From Pegea sp. RAD2-039 (taxonomy: Eukaryota; Chordata; Thaliacea; Salpida; Salpidae), in contig JAQGEQ010000255.1 in the NCBI GenBank assembly GCA_034620365.1, positions 868,001 to 932,000 on the forward strand: DNA of 64,000 nucleotides, read 5' to 3'. Below are positions 44,615 through 56,488 of the stretch, one piece after another. Each line of letters opens with the position of its first letter. The stretch's first letter is position 1. A program made the position numbers and the translations under genes. The notes under the pieces are model-generated. The model saw nothing but the letters and a program-made list of their open reading frames with translations, was not told where the DNA came from and did not search any database.

Positions 44615-47553
44615 TCGTGATACAAACTGTTACTACAGTGTCTAGATCATTCTTTCTAATGAATAAGTTGCAATAAAGATACAAATCGTAAAAAATTAAA
44701 TCACAAACTTATTTACATACTAATTAATTTGAAATATTTTGTTTCAACTTTGTGTAAATGCTGTGGATAAAATTAGACTTTCTAGAAATTTGTTTTAATT
44801 GCAACAGAATACCGCTGCAGTTGATATATAAGATGACTCATCAAATACACACAATTCAGTATAGAGCTGAACAATTTTAAACAATTGAGTGTATAGAGCT
44901 GAATTTGTTAAATTAAAGAAGATAATAGAATTATTAGTTCTTATATTACATCAAAATTAAAATAAAAAAACACATAGCCAAAAACGAAGAAATACAAGAA
45001 GTAATATCTACTATACTAAGTTAAACATGATAACATACTTTTCTGTCGAAGTTTATGACTTACCACTTAAAGATTAAGTTGTTGGTTATCGCACAGAGCA
45101 ATAGTATTTCTTTTTTACCTTATTCGAACTGCTCTTTCAATAAAACTCATTTTTAGCAATAAAATCAGTTGTAGATATAAAATTTAATTGCCATGTTATA
45201 TTGGTATTACCATTGTTTTAATACATGTAAAATGTAAGCTATTATAAGTATTTAAATTATTACACTTAGTTCATGTGCTTTGCACTAGGTAGACCAAAAC
45301 AAGTTTGTGTATTAATAATTCTAAATACCAAATCCAAACTTTTTTCGAGAACTCGTTGGTATGCTAATTAATTAAGAGCACTAACTTGACAATGCTTCTT
45401 ACTCGATAAAAGACAAGAGAAAAGGCATCAAAAACATTCCTTTGTGTACTTTGTTTACTATTCATTAAACAGAATGTTAAAAAATAAATATATGTCGAAT
45501 TGAAAAAATTATAAAACCTTTTAAAATTTGCTTTTGAATTTTTTTACTAATGATGTTGTAGAGATGTAGCAAATTTTAAATCTTTCTGTACTAATCAAAA
45601 AAAAATTACTAAATTGATTTTTTCAGTTTGTAGATTTGGACAAAAAATAATATTTTATCAATCGCAGCACAAATCACAAATCACAAAAAAAAATCATGAA
45701 ACCAAATATTACAATGTCATAAAATGTTAATTAAATATTTCAAAAGAACAAGGTAAAAGCTGAGATAATGTTAAGTTAAAAAGTTAGTTTTGACATTTAC
45801 TGTTTAACTCTTAGTTTATTAATTTTTAACTGTTCGTTTAATATAAACTTAAAATGTACTATTATACTACTATTATAGTAATACTACACTTTATAGAGAT
45901 TTACTTCAGATAAATAAAAAAACCGCAGTATTTTATAATCCAAATGAGTCACTAAATGCTAATAATCAAATAATTTGGATGAATTAAAGAAGTAAGTGAA
46001 AAGGTCATAAAATACAAATGAAATCAAATCTAAACAAGCTAACTGTAGTAAGTTATAAATGAAAATCTTATCGTGACGCCGCAGGATATGACGTCATAGA
46101 CTCTTCTTCTGGTTGACTTTTAGTACTGATGACTTGATGATTCAGTTTTATTAATTAAACAATATAATGAAGGATAGATTATCGTTTTTAAAAATAAAAG
46201 GATGTTTAGCTATTAATAAACTTATTAGTTTGACAAGGTTGAAATTAAGTCATAAACCGCCTTTGGTGTACTGTTAACGCTGATAATTTAACAATTCATT
46301 TTTCATCTTAAAGATGATGGTGAAGAACATATTTCCCATTTCATACATAAAATGAAAGCTGAATTATGGATAAAATAAATAGCTGATAAATTTTCTTAAA
46401 GTTTTTGAAACTTAAATTTAAAAAAATATTTAAAAAAATAACTTTCCATACTTGGGTTATAAATTACAATTACTACAATAGATATGAAAAAATACTTTAG
46501 ATAAGAACAACAACTCGAGTTAAAAGAAGTAAAATCGTTTGTAAGAATCTTACTTTGACAGATAAGTAATGTTAGTTTAAAGAAAATAGAATTTGATCTA
46601 TAATTATTATTAGGAAATTCATGATTTTTTTCAAAAGAACCTAATACTAATATATTTGCCTTTTTTAAAATAACTTTTCAGAAACCTCCTAAGTACTTAA
46701 AATCTCAAACTCTGTTTAATTATCTGCCGATATTGATTAAAATAATTTTTTAATAATTCCTTTTGTCTTTTGAAAAGTTTAACATCATCTTAAAACAACT
46801 TTTAAAATGCTTAAAACTTTTTAATAAAGCAAAAATACCATTTTCATTGCAATTTATATAAAGGCTTGTAACAAATTGTTGTTAAATTACTTAATATTTT
46901 TAGGCCACTAAAAATAAAAGTACTAATAGTTTATTTTACTACTGTAGAACGTCATTTTTATTTTTCCCTATATACTTAGTAGTTGTTTTCATGCAATTTT
47001 CATAATGGTTTGTAATCTATTAAAATATTGTTTATAATTTTGCTAAAACTTAAAATTTACTATAAGAAGATTATTTTAGATTTAAATAATTGAGAAATCA
47101 GGTAATTTTTGAAGTATTATTATTTATTTAATCTTATAAGTATTTATTTAAATATAAATCATTAGTTTTGAGAGTTAATATTTTGTCCTTTTAATTTAAA
47201 AAATGTTTTTTTTCTTATGGATTTTTTACTATAGAGTTCTCTTTATGAATTTTTCTACTTAAATAAAAAGTATTTATGTTTTTTAAGCTAGAAATTTGAG
47301 ATATATTTTAATTTATTTTAGTCCATACTCTATTTTTTAGATTTCTATTTTTTAATCATAAAGCAAGTTTTGTATCACACACTTTTTTATAGTTATAAAT
47401 TATTTCAAAAGTATACTTAAAGATTTATGAATTTTAACTAAATCTTTAAATAGTATAATTAGTAATAATAAACTTACTTTTACATTTAGAAAGGATAATT
47501 ATATTTAAATTTTTTGTTTTTTCAGGTTTTACTATTTAGTAATTATCTAATGG

Positions 47554-47739
47554 ATGAATATTATGGTAATGGTTGATATATTAAATGAAATCTTTGTTTT
47601 AATCAAAAAGGAATACTTTAAACAGAAGTTTGATGGATTTGGTTTGTATGCAAATTTTGATTTAATTAGTTTGATAAATTCTGAATTTAAGAGTTTGTTT
47701 ATATTTATTTCAATTTCTATTTTTCATTTAGATTTTTAA
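47554..47739 (+). CDS. MNIMVMVDILNEIF ORF, L1-4
   Basis: 61 codons, ends HLDF. Confidence 0.25.
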   Translation: MNIMVMVDILNEIFVLIKKEYFKQKFDGFGLYANFDLISLINSEFKSLFIFISISIFHLDF

Positions 47740-48547
47740 ATTAAAAAGTTCATAATGTCTGTGAATGCGTTTAGCGTCTTGAGTTCATGTATTATTTATA
47801 TCATATTGACTCATTGTCCTTTATATTGATTAATAAACAACCTATTGTTGATTCAATGTTACCTTTTGTTGCAATTTCAATTATGAACAAATAAGTATCA
47901 AGTTTGATAATAGCTGATAGTATTTCATTTTCAACTTCTTTGTTTTATGTGGTTTATATCATCTTTCTTTTAAGGATGTTTGTTTTATAGTTGCTTCACT
48001 GATACCTGTTTGTTCATAAACTTTACTCAAAAATTTAGAATTTAGTTTAAATTTGACACAATGTCCTATAAACAGATTATAGAATATTATATTTATAGTA
48101 TTTATGAAACATTGCTTATTTAAAAGTTTTGATATTCTTTTAACTTTTTATTATAAATAACCCTTTGCTGATTTTTGTTAAGTTAGTTTTTTCAACCTAT
48201 GATTTAGATTTGCTGTAATCTCTTTTCTACAATTCAATTGAAATAATTTTCTTTTAAAATAGTTGTTAGTAAGACAACAATGAAGTTTTTGGATTTTTAA
48301 TTGACTTTTATAGCTGAAGATAAACTCATAAATATCTAATAAGTTTGTTGAATGTTAGTTGAAATGTATTCTGCTAACTGCTGATAAACTTATGTTTAAT
48401 GTTACTTTTTATTGATCATAAGATTTAATGAAATTATAACACAACTTACATTTGTCAAACAACCACAACTAAGTAAAAGATCTAATGAAGATTTTAAATG
48501 AAACATCAGAAGAAGACTTATAACTTGTTCTTTCAAATGTTTTTTAG

Positions 48548-48671
48548 TCATACCAGCTTATACAACACATGGCTGATAGTGAACAATTGTATAATAGTAA
48601 AAAGCGAATACTGAAGAATAAGATCTCAGAAAATGGTGAAAAATCTTCAGTATGATCAAGTGTTTAATATT
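48548..48671 (+). pseudogene. MADGEQLY exon copy, frame-damaged, L1-4
   Basis: MADSEQLYNSKKRILKNK is kept, but a changed GGTGAAAAATC stretch leads to SSV-stop before the GTGAGTT. Confidence 0.4.
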
Positions 48672-49243
48672 GTGAGTTAAATTCTTTTATTGTTGTATTC
48701 ATTAATAATAAGTTGAAGTAGTTTTAAAGTGATTTTATATATGGTTATATTTCCTTTATTATTTTATTTCTGTTACATCTATACCAAATAAACTAATATA
48801 TCCTTTTTATATACTTATGAAAAGATTAAGTTTAGCCAATTGATTTATAATTTAAATTACCATTTTTAATAACTTTCTGTTAGATCTGGACCAAATAAAC
48901 TAATATATCCTTTTTCTTAAGTTATGAAGATATTTTCTTTAGTTGATTGATAATATTGGTTTTTCAAAACTCTTCAAAATTGATTTATCCTAATCATTTG
49001 GTTTAATTAGTATAATTTATCTAAATTGAATTAGTTTGCAGATTGAATGAAGAAAAACATCAAAAGGTTGTATTGATTACAACATTCAAACTAAAGTGGA
49101 AACAAATTATGATTCTTTCAGGAAACAACTTTCTTATAAAATCAGAATGAACACAAGAAGGAAGAGAAAAACTCTCTTTCCAGGTAACTATTTACAATTA
49201 ATAGTCAAATCAAAATATAATGGTTAAGCAACAGGTCTGGCAG

Positions 49244-49357
49244 AATACCAACTTAGCTGGATTTTTCTTTCCTCAGCGTGACTTCAGTAAAGATTTACAG
49301 ACACAAGTGATGCCATCTGCAAACTGTCTTGCTGATCATTGTAAGCTGAAACTCTGA
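49244..49357 (+). CDS. D-QTQVM exon, L1-4
   Basis: NTNLAGFFFPQ, RDFSKDLQTQVMPSANC, LADHCKLKL-stop. Intact with both possible acceptors. Confidence 0.45.
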   Translation, partial: NTNLAGFFFPQRDFSKDLQTQVMPSANCLADHCKLKL

Positions 49358-49455
49358 TTTGAACCTAAAATTTGAAAAAAGATTTGGAGAAAAAAGTTTC
49401 AAGTTAACTTCTTGTAATCAAATATTTCAGGGTCAAGTATCAATCAAATCTTCAG

Positions 49456-49617
49456 GAAAATACTGAAGACCGTGACGATAGTACTGATATTTTAAACAAA
49501 GATGAAAAATGTTTTATATATAGTCGTCGACCTTACATTAGAAGGGTTTCACAATCACCAAATGATCTCATTTATCAAACAGATGTAATAAATGGTTCTG
49601 CGTTTCTCTTTTACCTG
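49456..49617 (+). CDS. SSSRPYI exon, donor mutated, L1-4
   Basis: Open over 54 codons with YSRRPYI; donor changed to TTGAGA. Confidence 0.4.
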
Positions 49618-50793
49618 TTGAGATTTGATCTTTTCATTTTTTGTCAAGATCTTTTGTTGAAGGTTCACTTTTTTTGAAATTAAAGTTTGTTTGATTTTAT
49701 GTTCAATAAAAAATGATTAAGATGATTATTTCACATCATTTAGATGATTATTTTAAATGATTTTAGAATACCGTCTAGATAATTTCATTTACAGATTAAT
49801 AAGAAATTGAGATGTAGAAAGTAATAATTGAACCACAGAGTTTTCTATGAGTCTTATCAATTGACTACTTGTTAATTTTAAACAGTTTCTTTTAACCTTG
49901 TGAAAATACTCTGCTTTAAGTTAGACTTTTTAGAACTTTTTTGTAATTGCAACTAAATTTCAAATCATAATTATTTTAATTGCATCAGAATACCGCTGCA
50001 CTTGATATATAAGATGACTCATCAAATGCAAACACAATAGTATATAGCTGAGATTATTAAATCAAAGAATTTAGTTTATTTATTAATTGTCATTTTACAT
50101 CAGAACTAGAAAAAAAAACAGCAAAACTAAGAATGAAGAATTACCACAAGTAATATTGCTATGACAAAGTTATGCATCATGAGCTACTTTTCAGCTTTTG
50201 TGTTCTGATGTAGTAGACCACAACAAGTTTCTATTTTAATACTTTCAAATACCAAATCCAAATTATTTCAATTAACTCGTTTTTATGATAATTTATTAAT
50301 AGCGCTTAATTGATAATGTTTCTTAATCGATAAAAGTCATAAGAAGAAGAATAAAAATCAATTATTGGTGTACTTCATCGTCTATGCTTTTAATAGAGTA
50401 TTAATATATATATATCTAAATTGAAAAAAAGTATTGAAACTCTTCAAGTTTTTTTAAAAATGATGTTGTGTAATGCATGAAACAATTTAAAAAATTTTTT
50501 AAACTAATCAAAAGAGAATTTCTAAATTGATTGTTTCAGTTGGTTGAATTATTAAAAAAAATGTTAAATATCATTTGCATCACTAACTGAAACAAATCAC
50601 AAAACATATCGTGAGAGCAAATACTACTACGTTGTAAAATTTTAATTAAATATTTCAAAACATCAAGCTAAAAGCTGAGACCAAATCTAAGTAAAAAAAT
50701 TAATTATGACTTCTACTGTTAGCTAATTATTCAATTATTTTTCACTGTTGATTTATGATATTTTCAAACTGTATATTTAGCACTACACTATAG

Positions 50794-50877
50794 AAATTTA
50801 CTACAGATAAACAAAATACCGCTGTATCTTATAATCCAAATGAGTCACTTAATGCTGATAATCAAATAGTAATATAA
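50794..50877 (+). CDS. KFTSDEQN exon, L1b-2 copy (shortened)
   Basis: Reads KFTTDKQNTAVSYNPNES, then LNADNQI, followed by GTAATA, which could be a donor in phase 0; without splicing it ends at TAA 50875. Confidence 0.35.
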   Translation, partial: KFTTDKQNTAVSYNPNESLNADNQIVI

Positions 50878-51179
50878 GCTGAGTAGAGAAGTTTGTGAAA
50901 AGGTCATTTGTTATATATGAGTTCAAACCTAAGACACTCTCACTGTAGAGAGTTATGAATTTACATAATTTAATGACGCTGCTGGATATGACGTCATACA
51001 CTCTTCTTCTGGTAAACATTTAGTGCTGACAACTTGATGATTCAGTTTTATTAATTAAACAACATAATGAAGAATAGATTATCTTTTTTAGAATGAAAGG
51101 ATGTATAGTTAATAGTAAACTTTTTAGTTTGACAAGATTGAAAATGAAATCTTATATCGCTCTTTTGGAGTACTGTTAG

Positions 51180-51273
51180 TGCTGAAAACTTTACGATTCA
51201 TTTTTCATCTAGCAAAGATGATGGTGAAGAACATATTTCCCATTTTATACATCAAATGAAAACTGAATTATAG
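51180..51273 (+). CDS. ADN...KDDGEEH terminal exon, L1b-2 copy
   Basis: Reads AENFTIHFSSS, KDDGEEHISHF and IHQMKTEL-stop after CTGTTAG. Intact. Confidence 0.4.
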
Positions 51274-52441
51274 ATAACTTAAATAGCATATAAATGTTCT
51301 AAGAGTTTTTGGTACTTAAAAAAAATATTTAAAACATACGTTTCGGTAATTGTGTTAGAAATTACAATTACTATAATGACTTTAAAAAATACTTTATAAA
51401 AGAACAACAGATTAAGTCAAACAAAGTAAATCCATTTGGAAAAATCTTACTCTGAAAGATAAGTAATATTAATTTACAGAAAAGACAAATTGATCTATAC
51501 TCATTAGTAAGAATTCATGATTTATTTCAAAATAACCTAATATCTTTGCTTCTTTTGAAATAACTTTTCAGAAACCTCCTAAGTAGGCAAGATCTGTAAC
51601 TCAGTTCAAATATCTGCCGATATTGATTAAATGATTTTTGTAATAACTACTTTTGTCTTTTGAAATTATTAACATCAACTTGAAACAGCTTTTAAAATAC
51701 TTGATTGTTGCTAATAAGACACCTATATCATTTATATTGCAATTTATTACAATAATTGTAACAAATTGTTGTTAAATTACTTAATATTTCTAGGCCACTA
51801 AAAATAAAAGTACTAATAGTTTATTTTTACTACTGTGATATGTCATTTTCATTTTTCCCTATATACTTAGTATATGTTTTCATGCAATTTTCATAATGGT
51901 TTGTAATCTATTAAAATATTGTTTATAATTTTGCTAAAACTAAAAATGTACTATTAGAACATTATTTTAGATTTAAATAGTTGAGAAATCAGGTAATTAT
52001 TGAAGTATTATTATTTATTTAATCTTATAAGTATTTATTTAAATGTAAATCATTAGTTTTGAGAGTTAATATTTTGTCCTTTTAATTTAAAAAATGTTTT
52101 TTTTTCTGATAGATTTTTTCTATGGAGTTCTCTTTATGAATTTTTCTACTTAAATAAAAAGTATTTATTTTTTTTAAACTAGAAATTTTAGATATATTTT
52201 AATTTATTTTACTCCATATACTATTTTTTAAATTTCTATTTTTTAATCATAAAGCAAGTTTTGTATCACACTTTTATATAGTTATAAATTATTTCAAAAG
52301 TATATTTAAAGATTTATGAGATTTAACTAAACCTTTAAACAGTATAATTAATAGTAATAAAATTATTTTACATTTAGAAAGGGTAATTATATTTAAATTT
52401 TTTGTTTGTTCAGGTTTTACTATTTAGTAATTATCTAATGG

Positions 52442-52627
52442 ATGAATATTATGGTAATGGTTGATATATTAAATGAAATCTTTGTTTTAATCAAAAAGGA
52501 GTACTTTAAACAGAAGTTTGATGGATTTGGTTTGTATGCAAATTTTGAATTAATTAGTTTGATAACTTCTGAATTTAAGAGTTTGTTTATATTTATTTCA
52601 ATTTCTATTTTTCATTTAGATTTATAA
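52442..52627 (+). CDS. MNIMVMVDILNEIF ORF, L1b-2
   Basis: 61 codons, NFEL variant. Confidence 0.25.
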   Translation: MNIMVMVDILNEIFVLIKKEYFKQKFDGFGLYANFELISLITSEFKSLFIFISISIFHLDL

Positions 52628-53443
52628 TTTAAAAACTTCAAAATGTCTGTGAATGCGTTTAGTGTCTTGAGTTCTTGTATTATTTATATCATAAAGACTA
52701 AGTATCCTTTATTGTGATTAATTAACAACCTATTGTTGATTCAATGTTACCTTTTGTTGCAATTTTATTTATTAACAAATAAGTATCAAGCTTGATAATA
52801 GCTGATAGTATTTCATTTTCAACTTTTTTGTTTTATGTGGTTTATATCATCTTTCTTTTAAGGATGTTTATTTTAAAGTTGCTTCACTGAAACCTGTTTG
52901 TTCTTAAACTTTACTTAAAAATTTAAAATTAAGTTTGAATTTGACACAATCTCCTTTAAACAGATTATAGAATACTTTATCTTTCATTATACTAATTATG
53001 AAACATTGCTTAATAAATAGTTTTAATATTCTTTAACCTTTCTCTTAAAAATAACCCTTGGATGATTATTGTTAAGTTAGTTTTTTCAACCTTGAAGTTA
53101 GATTTGCTCTAATCTCTTTTTTACAATTTAATTGAAACATTTTCCTTTCTAAAATAGTTGTTAGTAAGACAGCAATGAAGTTTTTGGATTTTTAATTGAC
53201 TTTTATAGCTGAAGACAAATTCATAAATGTGTAATAAGTTTGATGAATGTTAGTTGAAATGTATTTTGCTAACTGCTGATAAACTTTTGTTTAATGTTAC
53301 TTTTTATTGATCTTTAGATTTAACAAAAATATAACACACCTTAGATTTGTCAAACAACCATCAGCTAAGAAAAAGAAGTAATTAAGATTTTAAATGAAAC
53401 ATCAGAAGAAGACTTATAACTTGTTCTTTCAAATGTTTTTTAG

Positions 53444-53567
53444 TCATACCAGCTTATACAACACATGACTGATGGTGAACAATTGTATAATTGTAAAAAG
53501 CGAATACAGAAGAAAAAGATCTCAGAAAATAGTGAAATTTCTTCAGAATGATCAAGTGGTTAATATT
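53444..53567 (+). pseudogene. MADGEQLY exon copy, donor lost, L1b-2
   Basis: MTDGEQLYNCKKRIQKKK, then a frameshift to ISSE-stop. The donor position reads GACAGT instead of GTGAGT. Confidence 0.4.
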
Positions 53568-54241
53568 GACAGTTAAATTCTTTTCTTGTTGTATACATTA
53601 ATAATAAGTTGAGTTAGTTTTAAAGTGATTTTATATATATGGTTAAATTTCCATTACTATTATATTTCAATTATATCTTAACCAAATGAACTAATATATC
53701 ATTTTGATATACTTATGAAAGTATTTAGTTTATCTGATGTAAAATATTGACTTTTCAAAATTCTTCAAAATTGGTTTATCCTAATCATTTGGTTTAATTA
53801 GTTTACCTTATCTAAATTGAATTAGTTTGCAGATTGAATGAAAGAAAAGAAACATCATAAGGTTTATTGTTTACAACATTCAAACTAAAGTGGAGACAAA
53901 TTATGATGCTTTCAGGAAGCAACTTTCTTATAAAATCAGAATAAACAGAAGAAGTAAGAGAACAATCTCTTTTAGGTAACTATTTAAAAGTAATAGTCAA
54001 AATCTAACTATAATGTTCAATCAACAGGTGTTGTAGAATACAAACTTAGTTCAAGTGATATTTTTCCTCAGTGACGTCAGTAAAGATGTAAGTGATGCCA
54101 TCTGCAAACTGTCTTGCTGATCAGTGCAAGCTGAAACTCTGATTCAAACCTAAAATTTGTGGGAAGATTTGGAGAAAAAACATTCAAGTTAACTTCTTTT
54201 AATTTAAAAATGTCAGGGTCAAGTATCAATCAAATCTTCAG

Positions 54242-54402
54242 GAAAATACTGAAGACCGTGACGATAGTACTGATATTTTAAACAAAGATGAAAAATGTTT
54301 TATATCTAGTCGTCGACCTTACATTAGAAGGTTTCACAATCACCAAATAATCCCATTTATCAAACAGATGTAATAAATGGTTCTGCGTTTCTCTTCTACG
54401 TG
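54242..54402 (+). pseudogene. SSSRPYI exon with frameshift, L1b-2
   Basis: One G lost in the AAGGG run near 54330 shifts the frame; GTGAGG donor kept. Confidence 0.45.
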
Positions 54403-55587
54403 GTGAGGTTAGATCTTTTGATTTTTTGTCGAGATCTTTTGTTGAAGGTTTACTTTTTTAGAAATTAAAGCTTGTTTGATTTTATGTTCAATAAAAAATG
54501 ATTAAGATGATTATTTCACATCAATTAGATGATTATTTTAAATGGTTTTAGAATACCGTCTAGATAATTTCATTTACAGATTAATAAGAAATTGAGATGT
54601 AGAAAGTAATAATTGAACCACAGAGTTTTCTACGAATTTTATCAATTAACTATTTGTTAATTTTAAACAGTTTCTTTTAACCTTGTGAAAATACTATATT
54701 TTAAGTTAGACTTTCTAGAACTTTTTTGTAATTGCAACTAAATTTCAAATCATAATTTTTTTAATTGCAACAGAATACCGCTGCATTTGATATATAAGAT
54801 GACTCATCAAATGCAAACAGTATAGTATATAGCTAAGATTATTAAATCAATGAATTTGGTTGATTGATTAATTGTCATTTTAAATCAAAAATAGAGAGAA
54901 AAAAACAACATCCTAACGAAAAACCAAGAATTACCACAAGTAATATCTATTATGACATAATTGAACAAGATAAGCTACTTTTAAGCATATTTACTCCGAC
55001 TTAGTAGACCTAAAAAAGTTTGTATCTTAATAGTTTCGAATACTATATCAAAATTATTTCAATTAATTCGTTTTTATGCTAAATTATAAGTAGCGCTAAC
55101 TTGGTAAGGTTTCTTACTCAATAAAAGACATAAGAAGAAGATTAAAATTCAATATTTTAGGTACTTCGTCGAATATACATTAAATAATATATTAATATAG
55201 ATATCTAAATTGAAATAGGGATTGAAGCTTTTGAAGTTTTTTTTATTAATGAAGTTGTTGTGTAATAGATGAAGCACTTTTTAAAACTGTGTAAGCTAAT
55301 CAAAAGAGAATTCCTAAATTGATTGTTTCAGTTGGTTGATTTGTTCAATAAAAATTTTAAATATCATTTGCAGCACAAACTGAATCAAATCACAAATCAT
55401 ATCATGAGACTAAATACTACTAAGTCGTACAATTTTAATTGAATATTTCAAAACAACAAGCTAAAAGCTGAGACCAAAGCTAAGTAAAAAAATTAATCTT
55501 GACTTTTACTGTTTAACTAATAATTAATTTATTTTTAACTGTAGCTTTGATATATGTTCAAACTGTATAATTAGCACTACACTATAG

Positions 55588-55739
55588 AAATTTACTTCAG
55601 ATGAACAAAATACCGCTGTATCTTATAATCCAAATGAGTCAATAAATACTGATAATGAAATGGTAAGATCAGCAGAATTAGAAAAGTTGGTGAAAAGGTC
55701 AGTTATTATAAATGACTTCAAATCTAAATTACTCTCACT
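55588..55739 (+). CDS. KFTSDEQN exon, S4 copy (reference, with in-phase partner)
   Basis: Enters in phase 0 after ACTATAG and runs KFTSDEQNTAVSYNPNES, INTDNEM, VRSAELEKLVKRS, NDFKSKLLS. If the donor is CACT|GTAGAG, two bases of a codon remain, and the next segment starting T-GCT-GAT at 55975 completes it as Leu and continues ADNFTIH to a stop. The 235-base intron would begin GT and end AG. The protein piece is hydrophilic, rich in Asn, Ser, Glu and Lys, with no domain I recognise. GTAGAG is a weak donor, and the codon before it would otherwise be followed by TAG. Confidence 0.45.
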
Positions 55740-55974
55740 GTAGAGCGTTATGAGTTTATATACTATCATGATGCTGCTGGATATGACGTCATACACTCTT
55801 CTTCTGGTAGAATTTTAGTGATGACAACTTGTTGATTCAGTTTTATTAATTAAATACCATAATGAAGAATAGATTATCTTTTTTAGAATGAAAGGATGTA
55901 TAGTTATCGTTAAACTTTTTAGTTTGACAAGGTTGAAAATGAAATCTTATATCGCTCGTTTGGTGTACTGTTAG

Positions 55975-56068
55975 TGCTGATAACTTTACGATTCATTCTC
56001 CATCTAGCAAAGATGATGGTGAAGAACATATTTCCAATTTTATACATCAAATGAAAACTCAATTATAG
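55975..56068 (+). CDS. ADN...KDDGEEH terminal exon, S4 copy (reference)
   Basis: After CTGTTAG the frame reads ADNFTIHSPSS, KDDGEEHISNF and IHQMKTQL, then TAG at 56066. Of the three frames, the one through VLITL is closed by TAA in S2, whereas this one is open in five B-head copies. Differences AAC/AAT and ACG/ACA between copies are silent in this frame. All A heads carry the same two-base loss before KDD, so A copies are relics. Function unknown; an acidic, soluble C-terminus. Confidence 0.45.
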
Positions 56069-56380
56069 ATAACTTAAATAGCATATAAATGTTCTTAAAG
56101 TTTTTGGTACATAAATAAAAAAAAATCTTTCAAAACATACGTTTCAGTACTTTTGTTAGAGATTACAATTACTATAATAACTATAAAAATAACTTTATAT
56201 AAGAACAACAATTTAAGTTAAGCGAAGTAAAATCAGTTGAAAAAATCTTACTCAGAAAGATAAGTAATATTAGTTTAAAGAAAATACAAATTGATCTATA
56301 CTTATTATTAGGAAATTCATGTTTTATTTTCAAAGCACCGAATACTATTATCTTTACTTTATATTGTTATATATATTAAG

Positions 56381-56488
56381 TTTTACGACAATTTCAAAAC
56401 AAATTCAAAACACAGCGTCTTATCGAATCCCTTAAAAGATCTTAATGAGTATTGGAATGAATCACTTAACTCGGCAGATTTGTACTAA
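56381..56488 (+). CDS. Terminal exon YDNF...NSADLY-stop, S4
   Basis: Intact copy; first codon is TTT after ATTAAG. Confidence 0.5.
   Translation, partial: FYDNFKTNSKHSVLSNPLKDLNEYWNESLNSADLY

Larger units (their letters stand above)
38671..44824 (+). repeat. Monomer L2-3 (deleted, with SINE insertion)
   Basis: L2 with two changes. A SINE-like element sits at about 41939-42120. Near 42519 a deletion of roughly 0.8 kb joins the sequence before the MADGEQ exon to the intron just before the 39-nt exon, so both MADGEQ and MATNNY exons are lost. Remaining exons: 42597-42635, 42696-42761, 42811-42967, 43158-43260, 43330-43431, 43863-43943 and 44507-44614. The SSSRPYI region is frameshifted near 44135. 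Confidence 0.85.
44825..50005 (+). repeat. Monomer L1-4
   Basis: L1 with an A head (no supported intact gene 44936-47500), MNIMV ORF 47554-47739, a frame-damaged MADGEQ exon 48548-48671, two subrepeat units at about 48777-48960, and exons 49042-49183, 49244-49357 and 49456-49617. Confidence 0.85.
50006..54790 (+). repeat. Monomer L1b-2 (B head on a full L1 body)
   Basis: The only B head followed by a nearly complete L1 body, so it links the S head to a long monomer. Head exons 50794-50877 and 51180-51273; MNIMV ORF 52442-52627; body exons 53444-53567 (donor changed from GTGAGT to GACAGT), 53833-53975, a damaged D-QTQVM exon from 54072, and a frameshifted SSSRPYI exon 54242-54402. Confidence 0.85.
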
